The notes under the pieces: generated by a model | Database searches by the model: none | The model's input: the letters and a program-made list of their open reading frames with translations, nothing else | What the model was told of the DNA's origin: nothing | Translations under genes and position numbers: made by a program | Shown here: positions 54,461-64,000 of the stretch, one piece after another | Position numbering within the stretch: the stretch's first letter is position 1 | How the letters are laid out: every line of letters starts with the position of its first letter | Origin: Acarospora socialis | Lineage: Eukaryota > Ascomycota > Lecanoromycetes > Acarosporales > Acarosporaceae | NCBI GenBank assembly: GCA_025617375.2 | Contig: JAMYGW020000020.1 | Coordinates: forward strand, 1-64,000 | Reading direction: 5' to 3' | DNA: 64,000 nucleotides

Positions 54461-55960
54461 TCACACATATGACCACCTGCAAAGCATTCCATGCCTTGAA
54501 ACTTCAGTGTCTCCCACCAAAGTTACCATCAGAAGATGCTCACAAACCCAAGCAAAACTGTCATACGCGGTGGGCGTTATGGGTCCGACGACGTCCGAAT
54601 GAACAAGACCTAGTGGTCGAGTTGCTCGCTCAATAGGAGCATTGTAGGGGCGACGCGTCTGCTTGGCCTTAATGCAAGGCTCACAGACATCCTGGCGTCT
54701 AGGAAGATCCTTTAGGTCGATACCATCGACGATCTTAGCCAGTCGCTCGATATTGGCGTGACCTAAGTGGCCAAGACGCCGATGCCACGTTTCAAAAGAT
54801 ATCTTGAGCCCCCTATTAGCCACGAAGGCATGAGACTGAGGTGTATCGTCGAGTTGTAGCTGGAATAGTCCGTTGACTTCCGGAGCATATTCAATGGCTT
54901 TGCCGTTATGACGGAAGGTGCAGTCATGCATGTTGAATATAACACCTGCGGCCCGCATACGACAGCCGGAAATAAGGTTGGCCGAGGAAGAGGTAGAGTG
55001 CATAACGTTGAGGAGGTTGACAACTTGTATGCCACCGTCAGGGCGTACTAGACGCAGAGGAACGGTGCCTTTTCCTAAGATAGTAGTGGGTCCATTGGCC
55101 GTCTTGAGGACCTTGTTAATGGGTTCATAAGTGAGAAAGGACTCACACGTCACGCACAAATGGTCAGAGACTTCAGTATTGAAGATTCACATGCTCATGG
55201 TGAGTGAGTGAGGTGCGGAAACAGCCATAAAGCTGAGGGTTGTGGTGTCGTTACCACCAGGCTTATTACGAGTAGTTGACTTGGGTTTGTCGGATTTAGC
55301 CCTGCCTTTACCCTTCTGTTTGGCGGACCTAGCTGTGTTGAATTCCTTCTTCTTATGGGGGTATTTGAGGAAGCAATTAGGCTCCTCATGACCAGTCTTC
55401 TTGCAATGAGTGCAAAGAAGCAACGACGTCGGTTTTGACTTGGAGTTCGAGTTCGAATTGCCTCGAAAGGCCATGGCCACGGAGGCCTTGTTGTCCTCCA
55501 TCCTAGCCTCGTCGATAAGCTCGGCGGCGAGGGCATCAGAGGTAGGAGTGGTGACTCGAATAGATTGGCGTTTAGCCGTAGCAAAGGCGTTGAAGGTAGG
55601 ACCCAGGTTGTTAAGAAGGACCGTGAGTATAACCCAGTCCGGAAGGTAGGATCCATCTCTTTCAAACGTCGTGACGAAGTCTTTAGCTGATCAACATAGT
55701 CCTCAATGGACTTAGAGGTGTCGTAGTGATGGCTGAGGAGTGTAGTGAACGTGAGGTAACGGGCATTAAAGCCTTGAACCTCATACAAATCCTTCAGTTT
55801 CAACCACATCTGACGAGCAGATAGGTCTTGGATGAAGCCCTTAGGGCCATCCTGACAAGAGAGGGCTATAGTAGCGCATGCTCTGTCGTTTTTGTTCAAG
55901 ACAAATGGGATATCAAGGCCTCTGGACACAAAAAATTCGCTCAGACAAATGAATTATTAG
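54461..55960 (-). mobile_element. Ty1/Copia retrotransposon gag to integrase start (fossil)
   Basis: Minus-strand order: gag with UBN2-like region (MWLKLKDLYEVQGFNARYLT; SKSIEDYVDQLKTSSRRLKE), a zinc knuckle (CTHCKKTGHEEPNC), protease region, and the GAG-pre-integrase domain (ETWHRRLGHLGHANIERLAK; CEPCIKAKQTRRPYN) leading into integrase. The element stops there; reverse transcriptase and LTRs were not found. It has a few breaks but is well preserved in parts, so it is likely younger than the AT-rich relics. Confidence 0.87.
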
Positions 55961-56529
55961 GGGGGAGTGACGGGGTAGGGCAGGGGAGAAATGATAGGGC
56001 TTTCACAACTCATTTTCAAATCTTGAGCGCCAAATTCACATGAATCTGATCTGAATTGGAGAGACAGCCAGACAGTAATTAGAACTATTAGACCTTCAAT
56101 TTTGAAGCTGATCGGCCACTGATATTATAATTTTCGGCATAAATTACGCGATACATCACAATTTGTGTTATTTACAATATTTGAGCCGTGAAGATGGTGG
56201 GTAATTATATGTAATATATATAATATATTTTTCTTACCTGCGGTGCACTGATAAATTACCAAATTCATGACCAGTCATCGTCACAAATCACAACACCATG
56301 AATTAATCAGATCACAACATATCTACATCAAAAAAACTAGACACATCTATACATTGATATATTGATCAAAGTTCTAGCGATTTTTCTTATTATTCAGGGC
56401 TCTGAGGCCTTCAGAACAGCTGTTTTTCTGACATTTTTGCTCAGTTAGGTTGTCCTGACAGGTTATGGAATTTAGGTGACATAACCAGCCATGACCCACC
56501 CAAAAACCCCCCCAGACAACCACTAGTTA
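55961..56529. other. AT-rich non-coding stretch
   Basis: No gene or repeat recognised. Confidence 0.35.
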
Positions 56530-57130
56530 GCCCTAAGAGATGGACAGATGATGACCTTGGATATGACTGGTTGTCACTGCATCTTGATTCTTTCACTTGA
56601 ACTTCTATGCATGAGTGGCAATTACTAGTATTGGATGGCCATAGCAGTCACACCACATGGCAATTTCAGCACTATTGCTTTCAAAATTGCATCCTATTAG
56701 TTGTTTTACCGCCACATACAATGCATTGGACGCAGCCACTTGATGTGGGTGTATTTGGTCTCTTAGAGCATTGGTATGTGAAAGAGGTGGAAGCTGCATT
56801 TTGTACAAGGCTTGATGTGATGAAATGAAAGTTTATAGAACTGTATGAAAGAGCTAGAACCCTGGTCTTAGGGCAAAACCACATCATAAGTGCATGGTGA
56901 GGTGCAGAACTTCACCCTCTAGATTTTGAAAAAGTTCTATTCAGATTACCTCTGAAATGACCTGTTACCCCCTCAGATCAGAATGCAGGTCTGTGAAACA
57001 GCCCTACACAAAGATCTCTATGATGTCTGTACAACTCTGAAATTCTATGAATTCTGTTCTAAACAGGCAATTCAAGCTGATGCCAGCAAGTCATATGTGA
57101 ATCAACAAGATTTTGAAGGCCTCTAAGCAA
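56530..57130 (+). mobile_element. Fot1/pogo-like DNA transposon, DDE core fragment
   Basis: The plus strand reads RWTDDDLGYDWLSLHLDSFT, a stop, then EWQLLVLDGHSSHTTWQF, NCILLVVLPPHTMHWTQPLD, VGVFGLLEHWYVKEVEAAF, and after a further stop FIELYERARTLVLGQNHIIS. This is the DDE_1 superfamily core of Fot1/pogo transposases (LDGHSSH with the second Asp, PPHTTH.LQPLDVGVF). N-terminal helix-turn-helix and terminal repeats are missing. At least three stops (after HLDSFT, after LDVMK, after IISAW). AT-rich and old. Confidence 0.82.
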
Positions 57131-57388
57131 GCTATGATTTGAAATCTGTTTCTAGAACAGGAGATTGCACATTTACAAGAGGCTAGCACCCAGCAACGAC
57201 GTTGTCCAGGTTGAGAACAACATATTATAGAGGTAGAAAAGGTAATTACTAGTGAACAGGTGTCTCAGGCATTGGTGAAGAAAGAAAACACAAAAAATGC
57301 AGTCACAAGACTCCCTACATGACCTGCAAGGCCTTAAAAGAGCTCTATTAAGCCTAGATCCACTGTGGAACAAGCATTGGTGCCCTAA

Positions 57389-57708
57389 TGTTACGGCCAT
57401 ACCCAAAGGGGCATGGTGTAACCAGGAATACGCGCCGGGCACGTATTACGTAGTATAGGGAACGACGGCTCAGACGTCGAGTCGACCGTCTGAACGTTGA
57501 GTCGATCATTATGTGGTCGAGTCAACCCTCTGGGGGTCGACCCATCTCCTATATAGTAGGATTGTTTCCCCTATGGAAACAATCGTGTTCAACTTCAAGT
57601 TACATAGTTACTCAATACTAGCCATCGTTTACTAGAACCTTTGGACCTTTATATCAAAGAGCACAAACCCTAGCCCTATAACCGAGGAATCTCAGTTGGG
57701 ACGTAACA
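57389..57708. mobile_element. solo LTR fossil, family B
   Basis: 320 bases with perfect 7-bp terminal inverted ends TGTTACG...CGTAACA and a perfect 5-bp target duplication CCTAA (57384-57388 and 57709-57713). A TATATAG promoter-like site lies at about 57552. It is GC-richer than its surroundings and retains CpG (GTCGAGTCGACC), so it is probably much younger than family A. The internal region has been lost by LTR recombination. Confidence 0.92.
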
Positions 57709-58906
57709 CCTAATGTTCTGTACTTAAATTCTAAGCTCTTAGTTTACATATATACAATTTACGCCTTTTTGCTGTCCCGTCATTTTCGCTTAATCCTAGA
57801 TGACATTATGTAAAACACTACGTTCTAGATAGTTTCCTCAACCAATCAAGACTTTATCATAGAATTAGAAATCAATCATATAAATTGATCATAACACTTT
57901 TTCATATTAATTTTTTAAAAAATTCACTCAAAAATCTTTGAATCTAAAACAGCTCAACAAATCTTCTGAAGTAAGAATACTTTACTGATTAAAAATGTTA
58001 TAGACACAGTTTGTAAAGTGAAAGAAGAATGATTTTCCAAGCTATCAAATCAGCCAGTAGAGCCTCAATATCGCCAAGCCTGGATTCATAACACATATAG
58101 TAATTAATTTTAATGCTATATATACAAAGTCATTCAACTTACTATAATGAATTAATTTCAGTCAATAAATGTTGAAATTGAACATCTCTATCAATTGATA
58201 TTAGGTGTCTTACCTTAATTATCTAGAACCCTAGAAAAGAGTGGATAACTTTTGGTGTGCGCTGACTAGGCAATGTCACGTGACACGGAGAACTCCGACG
58301 CTAGGTCGGATAGGGTTAAAGGCCTCCTAATGCCAACAATAACATATAAACTGATCACTCACATTAGGTTAACCTGATTTGACCTGATGATAAATCTCTT
58401 TGATGACTGAGTTAAGTTAAGAATTTTGATCTGTTAAGTTAAATTATTTTGATATTTGGCTGAGAGCTTTGCTGGTAATCCCCTTTCAGAATGTGTCTCT
58501 GTTCAGTGAAATCTCTCGGAACTGACAGCATGACTTTTCAGAAGTGTGTCACCTGAACTTCACATCTGTTGCGCAGGGTCATCTTCATGATTGTTCTCCT
58601 ATTTGCGGACCTGGCATATACCCTGGCGTCAAGCGGCCCTCCTGTTCACTTCATGGTATCCATCGCATTCGCAGGCCTCTCACGGTGCCTTAGATCGAGG
58701 TTGAAATAGCTTCTCATCTTGCTCCTTCAAGGTCGTCACCAAGTCCTCATCTTGGCCGCGTCTTTGGAAGAGATGAGAAATGTTGTGATGGTCTACTCAA
58801 CAGGGGCCTAAATCCTCAGGGAATAGGTGCCACCCACTTTTGAATTGATCTCAACTAGGAAACCATGTGCTTGGTCTTGAACAATTGATCAACAAGGGGG
58901 ACGTTC
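57709..58906. other. AT-rich intergenic, upstream of kinase
   Basis: Contains a perfect 12-bp palindrome TGTCACGTGACA at 58274-58285, an E-box/Cbf1-type core, which might be regulatory. No coding signal. Confidence 0.4.
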
Positions 58907-60580
58907 GTGGAGAGACATTCTACTCAGGAAACCATCTCGGTTCGTAAGAGAGCAGAAACTATACATTCGGGAGATATTGGCCAGGCCGGTCTTGTTCGAC
59001 TTCGGCTTAGCATTCGGGATCGAGGCGAGCACGAATCAGCATATAGGAGAGCTCTGGAGGTATACCGCATAGAAAGAGTGGAAGCACTTCCGAAACTGTC
59101 AGTTCTCCGTGTAAAGCAGGTCCTACAAACTGGAGAAGTTAGAGGACTATCGACTATCGAGCTTCTAGGCATTGGGTCATATGGTCGCGTGTACAAGGCT
59201 GTTGATAACGAAGGGAATTATTATGCTGTCAAAATCCCAAGATTGCGTGATGACAAGAACCCAATAATGCGGCGGAGTTTTTTGCAGGAGATCAAGATGT
59301 GCAAGACCATTGAGCATGCAAGTTCAGCTACTACTGAATGGCTTTAGGGCACTGCTAATTATGTTGCAGGAGCACATTGTGCGTTTTATGCCTCGACAAT
59401 TCATCCACTTTCCCGACCGATACATCAAAAAGGACCATCAGCAGGCAATACTGTTCATGGAGTACATGTCTGGAGCCACATGGGAAATTCAAGAGAACTG
59501 CCGTCCATTTTCCGCCGAGGACAAGAAGACTATGGCTTGCCAGATACTGGACGCAGTTCGATATTTACATGATAGAAAGATAGCGCACCGGGATATCAAG
59601 CCAACCAACATCCTCATAGGGAGTAGATCACCCTTGGTAACAAAGCTATCCGATTTTGGTCTGGCGGGTCAAGATACCCTTAAAACCTTTCTGCGGGTCG
59701 ATTAAATACATCGCTCCGGAGATCTACCGTTCACAAAACTCAAAAGAATCCAAACATACCCCAGCCGCGGATCTCTGGTCGCTTGGTGTTTTCTTTCTTG
59801 AGATCTCTCTGCTCAGGTATTGTCCAAAGCACCCAGGACCTATGAAAGAGATGGAATGGACTGAGACAATCATAGCATGCACTACAAAGCCTTCGCATGG
59901 CCGATGCAAACCCCTTATGATTCTTGCAAAGCGGATGCTCACAAGGAATCCACAGGAACATGGATCACCCACAGAACTTTGAAAGCTTCTTCATCATAAA
60001 GAAGGGGATTACAGGTAAGTCAGTGACCCCCTTGTAGCAAAGATTGTCTAATAGGTGTTACAGTAGGGATTGACTAAGGAGACATGAAGGACAATGCAGC
60101 TGGTCTTGTGTCTTAAGTTTCAGCCTTTCACGTAAGCAGCAATGGTTGTCTTCTGGTGCTGCTCAGGCCATAATGAGCTACCTGCGCAAGAACGCATTGA
60201 TTCAACAAGAGGGGAAGCCTTTAATGATCAAGATGGAGGAGTGAGACGGGTGAGAAATGTATTGGACAGTCATACTTTAAGTCTCAGTGTTCAAGCTCCA
60301 GACCTCTCCGGGTATGTGCAAGGTCTGGGCATAGCATCAATCTTAATTAATTGACAACCTGGCTTTCATAGGTGCGCAGGAGCCTCAAAAGCTGAGTGCT
60401 TTGCTGACAACTCAGAGGGCACTACAATTATTGCTTTGGAAATTAAGTGTGTCAGTGAGACTGAAGGTGGCTCAAGGTATGATGTTGGTGAGCACAATAC
60501 ATGTAGTGTGATTCTTGACATACACCACAGGGTTGGAGCTTCTTTTGAGGGACATCACTCACTTACTGTGATGACTTAGT
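58907..60580 (+). pseudogene. Ser/Thr protein kinase, decayed
   Basis: Exon 58907-59317 (no ATG; an upstream exon is missing) joins 59370 across a 52-base GC-AG intron (GCAAGT donor). Kinase motifs are complete: glycine loop LGIGSYGRVYKA, lysine YYAVKIPRL, EHEHIVRF, catalytic loop HRDIKPTNIL, DFGLA, the CGSIKYIAPEIY activation segment, and DLWSLGVFFLEI. One extra base near 59688 shifts the frame before CGSIKY, and a TGA at 59980-59982 ends NPQEHGSPTEL, after which KLLHHKEGDYR continues to a GTAAGT donor. Further coding-like blocks (60140-60580, with an intron GTATGT...CATAG) suggest a longer C-terminal domain, with more breaks. The pre-kinase region resembles the linker of FHA-kinases. Substrate unknown; probably a recent pseudogene. 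Confidence 0.7.
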
Positions 60581-61915
60581 TGTGGTTGGCTCAGAGAAAT
60601 GAACAAAGTAATCAACTCTCAGCTATATCCGTTCTACCTCAGTATGTTTCTAACATCTGATCTAGAGTTGAACTATCACAAACACAACCCTTGAATAATA
60701 GCAGCAGCGGTCAGCAGAACACCTGCCCTAAGAGTTTCTTAAAAAGCTCTCATGGCATGCAGGCTTGTCATGACTATAGTTCATTGGAAAAGGAAACCCT
60801 TGAGGGAGTGCCAATCGGATTGATGGTCAGCTGCTAGCAAGGCGAGTGTTGCACCTATGCATTGAGGTGAACGGGCGTAATGGCATGATTGCTCTATGGT
60901 CTTATCAGTGTGTCTTTAGAAGAAAGCAATGATTTGAAGGTGTTCAATATTCCAGAGAAGCAGGAGATTGGTGGGGAATTTGCTCAACAAACTCCAAGCT
61001 CAACAACTCACACACAGATGAACGTCTTACATCCTGCATTAAGATTTGGTATTCTATTGCATAGCATCTCATAAAGTGTCATACCCCCTTGCAGTAAGTG
61101 ATGCAGGAATGTGACATATCACAGCTTTCATCAACTACACTATGTGATATAAGATCACCCACAACGCACAACCCAAACTTCAAGTTCTTTGCAGTCTCCT
61201 CACTCCTCTGAACTTTTGTTATTCGCTGAAAGATTTCCGGTGTTAAACTAAGTCCTAGATTCTTTTTGTTGTGTTCATTCACCACGGTCTTCAATTCTTC
61301 TCCCGACTCGTGAAGCACAGCAATGAGTGGTGGCATCTACAGATTCGCTTGTCATAACCGACTCTGGTACAATTGCAACAATTTGGTGAGGAGTGTGAAT
61401 ACCTATTGTGCAGGTTGCCAAGTGAGCTTGACTTTCTTCTTCTCTATCCATCGATGAAAACTAACCGAGACGGATTTGCAGATAAGTGGACGCGTGAATC
61501 ACGGCGACAAAATGGTACATTATTACGGGCTGTTGTAAATCAGCAGCTAACTCTGCTTACATTCATTGCGGCGGGCTGGACAAGACAGGGTTGCAGGAAG
61601 GGCAGATGGTCTAAAGGGTGAGTCACCAAGTTGAAAGATACCTCATGTTGTTACCTGAAGGAATATTACTCCGGTGAAGAAGGATTGTTTGGGACACTGC
61701 GCTCGTGCTAGGTGTATGCGTACGCATAGGGTTTTGATTGCGGTTTGCAATTTCTCGCTTCATTCTTGTTTACTATGGGACCATATGTAACCCTCTGACT
61801 CATGATCAACTAAATGCGTGTCTTACTGCATACATGTATAGAGCCAACTGATGACAAGCACACACCTCTTCATAACCTTCCGCACTGCTCTTACCACTGT
61901 AGCCTGTTTCTCCAA
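60581..61915. other. intergenic, kinase 3' side to centrin
   Basis: Possible worn continuation of the kinase gene up to about 61070 and a minus-strand frame at 61079-61336 (LSLTPEIFQRITKVQRSEET) that I do not recognise. Confidence 0.3.
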
Positions 61916-62598
61916 ATGGCATCATCATCTTCAGCCCACGCAAAGCGACTCTATCAGTCTGGCCGCACCGCATTCAGTGGACTACCTATGCACCACAAAG
62001 CACCATCCCTTGAGCTGAGTGACCAACAACAGGAAGAAATCAATGAATCTGTAAGACTTTCATCTTGTCATTGTGTCACTAAGTTCATGATTATTCAGTT
62101 CAGCAAAAGCTGATGGGGAATTGACAGATTGAACTCTTCAATGTTGACAAGGACAATCATATTGACTATCACAATCTGAAGTGCGCCACGAGAGCTCTGG
62201 GCTTTAGTCTCACCAAGGATGAAGTTGTCTCCATACTTCAAAAGTCTGGGATATCTGCCGATTCTCTCAAACCCCTTGGTTCTACATATAACACCAACAA
62301 TATCAAGGACACCAGCAACATGCATCCCTTACATCTTCATCTCCCGTGAGCAGCCTTCAATGATATCATGACTCAACGTATTCTCACAAGGGACCCAAGG
62401 GAAGAGGTAGCACATGTGTTTCAGCTCTTTGATTATGACAGAACAGACAAGATTAATCTGAAGAAGTTGGAACGCATGACAAGGGAGCTTGGCGAGAATG
62501 TGCAGGATGAAGAGCTACCTGCCATGATTCATGAATTCGATCTTGATGGAGATGGTGCAATTGATGAAGAAGAATTTACAGCGATAGTTCTCAAATAA
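61916..62598 (+). pseudogene. centrin (CDC31-like), one in-frame TGA
   Basis: Exon 1 61916-62050 (ATG at 61916, MASSSSAHAKRLYQSGRTAF, 45 codons) and exon 2 62128-62598, with a 77-base intron (GTAAGA ... TTGACAG). Four EF-hand positions are in centrin order: [20 protein letters not shown] (first hand, with Asn at loop positions 1 and 12), a divergent second, [20 protein letters not shown] (third, loop lost as in yeast Cdc31), and [18 protein letters not shown] (fourth, canonical calcium site). [14 protein letters not shown] and [17 protein letters not shown] are classic. TGA at 62347-62349 precedes [15 protein letters not shown] (Arg) is plausible there. Centrin acts at the spindle pole body and is normally essential, so this is either a second, dying copy or a gene needing read-through. 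Confidence 0.72.
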
Positions 62599-62882
62599 GG
62601 AGAAGAATTAGGGAGGCATTCTTACCACCACACAATCAAGGACCAACGTTTTCTTTTCCTATCCGCTAGCAACGAAAGACTTTAAACTTCAAGCATCCCA
62701 TGCAACCAAATTTGGACCCGGAAGATAGACCCCCTCGCTCCCAACAAAACCCATCCCCTAGATCTTTGCACTTGATGTATCTCGCCTGTCTGACAGCTTC
62801 TCAAGGCTTGAAACAGGCATGCCCGTCAGGAAACCCAATCTGACACCTCAGACAAGAAGGCCAGGATACTATATGTTCCAGG
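62599..62882. other. short convergent intergenic region
   Basis: Centrin and the F-box-like gene converge here. No terminator-like structure recognised. Confidence 0.4.
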
Positions 62883-63743
62883 CTAGCTCCATTGCTTCAC
62901 CAGCACCTTGGGCCAGGAATTCACGTTGTCTGGTGGTGATGGCTGGAGCCTTAATAGCCTAACAACGTTCGTGAAATGAGATCTTTCCCCTGGTCCAAGT
63001 TGAAGATCTTGAAGCTCGCTGGGATAGACTGTAGCAAGGCAAGTGCTGGGACCCATGGCAGAAGAGTTGCTTGATCGCTTGGATGGAAGTGCAAGATAGG
63101 TGACAGTTTGTCAAAATGATGCCAACCGCAACTGTTTGATGCAATGAGGGATTTCAATCTCTTCTGAGATAATATCAACACCAAAGCTTTCCTTGAGAAG
63201 CTGCATACAGTCAGTTAATCAGCGAGAATAAGGAACAATTTAAGCTAGAGACAACCTACAGTGCGGGACGACTGGAGTCCACTTCCTTTCCACCATTGCT
63301 TCCATGACCTGGCCTTGTCCTTACAGGTTTCGAAAACCTCAGATTCAGATACACCTAAGTACTCATCAAAGGCATATGGACAGAGTGTTATATTATAACC
63401 GGCCAACTGTGAGTTCATCTTCCTCCAATATTTATGCTCGTGGTCTAATCCTCTCACTACTTTTTTCTGTCGATGATTTTCCAGTCTCTCTGAGGGAAAA
63501 TGATCTCGGATTGTGCAACGGCGCTTGATAACAGTTATAGTTCTTTTGCAGTTCGTCCAGTATTACCAATGGCTGCAGAAGCATATCTTCTATCATCCTG
63601 ATAATCTCTGGGGGAAATTTAGTTATAGCGCATAGCGGCCCCCGTAGCGCCTCCAGAGCTGGCCTTTCCTTTTGATAGGCATCGTGATGGGCGAGAAATT
63701 GAACTGGGCTGACTGGCATGACCCATATTGGATGGGCAGTCAT
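62883..63743 (-). pseudogene. F-box-like protein, three exons, one TGA
   Basis: Likely start ATG at 63743 (MTAHPIWVMPVSPVQFLAHH). The F-box-like motif is ITKFPPEIIRMIEDMLLQP. An intron of uncertain borders near 63470-63530 leads to exon 2 (HEHKYWRKMNSQLAGYNITL ... SEVFETCKDKARSWKQWW, ending at 63260). A second intron, 63201-63259 (GTAGGT donor, TTAACTGAC branch, TGCAG), leads to exon 3 (LLKESFGVDIISEEIEIPHC ... to TAG at 62883). Exon 3 has a TGA at 63111-63113 after RLASF. F-box proteins usually recruit substrates to SCF ubiquitin ligases. The single TGA again fits a CGA origin. Confidence 0.5.
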
Positions 63744-64000
63744 GGCTGTGACTCTCACGGAAGAACTGCGTTCGAGAGAGCAGGAGAGGAAGAGAATAGG
63801 GGCTAAGGTTGGATTTGCATCATTCAATACGACATTGGGGTTGCTCAAGTAACAAGAGGGCAACCGAATTAGAGCAAATGGAGTTACCACCACCCGCTTA
63901 ACCAGGCTAGAAGCTACGGAAAGCGCTTTGCCCAGGGGCAACGACGGTTCTCTGTATGAAGATGAATATACACGGAGTGGATATTACGCCGCCACCACCA

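Noticed and set aside
56605-56887. Minus-strand frames at the pogo relic
   Set aside because: Antisense shadows of the plus-strand DDE transposase core.
1-64000. CRISPR arrays, operons, ribosome binding sites
   Set aside because: The sequence is eukaryotic nuclear DNA with introns; the tandem repeats seen have no unique equal-length spacers.

Overview
The window reads as nuclear DNA of a filamentous ascomycete (Pezizomycotina). Genes are split by short introns (about 37-77 bp) with GTAAGT-like donors and CTGAC/CTAAC branch sites. The families are fungal: HDA2/3-like subunit, 2EXR/F-box-like proteins, FHA-kinases, APH phosphotransferase, BTB, RTC4-like, DUF3723, centrin. Spacing is wide and filled with old transposons. 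CpG is scarce in the AT-rich blocks, and several otherwise open genes carry a single in-frame TGA where CGA (Arg) is plausible. This fits long-term CpG decay; a truffle-like Pezizomycete genome is possible, but that is only inference. One 100-N scaffold gap lies at 41268-41367.

Layout. 1-300: 3' end of a MULE transposon. 0.5-2 kb: an intact gene joining an HDA2/3-like domain to an F-box-like domain. 2.6-3.7 kb: decayed hypothetical gene. 4.5-6.6 kb: a dispersed repeat abutting a mitochondrial-type insert, with a GIY-YIG homing endonuclease that reads TGA as Trp. 6.6-15.7 kb: repeat-rich, AT-rich DNA with a Psq helix-turn-helix relic, a hairpin element, a hAT-like MITE, solo LTRs with perfect target duplications, and a spliced gene at 9.9-10.5 kb. 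16-31 kb: gene-richer, with a coiled-coil gene, FHA-pseudokinase, hypothetical genes, an APH-family gene with one TGA, an RTC4-like gene next to a Copia 3' end, and an ankyrin gene. 34-37.5 kb: long MULE copy with a SWIM finger, then a Gypsy fossil. 38-42 kb: decayed DUF3723 gene and the gap. 43-49 kb: inverted duplicate segments, Gypsy chromodomain fossil, coiled-coil gene, Ser/Glu-repeat gene. 50-54 kb: BTB gene, zipper/C2H2 gene, spliced hypothetical gene. 54-58 kb: Copia fossil, pogo/Fot1 transposase relic, solo LTR. 58.9-63.9 kb: decayed protein kinase, centrin with one TGA, F-box-like gene.

No single operating pathway or gene cluster is visible. The striking features are the recurrent TGA pattern, the mitochondrial insert read in code 4, the HDA2/3-F-box fusion, the FHA-pseudokinase, and a DUF3723 gene, a family known as cargo of Starship giant transposons; no DUF3435 captain recombinase was seen.
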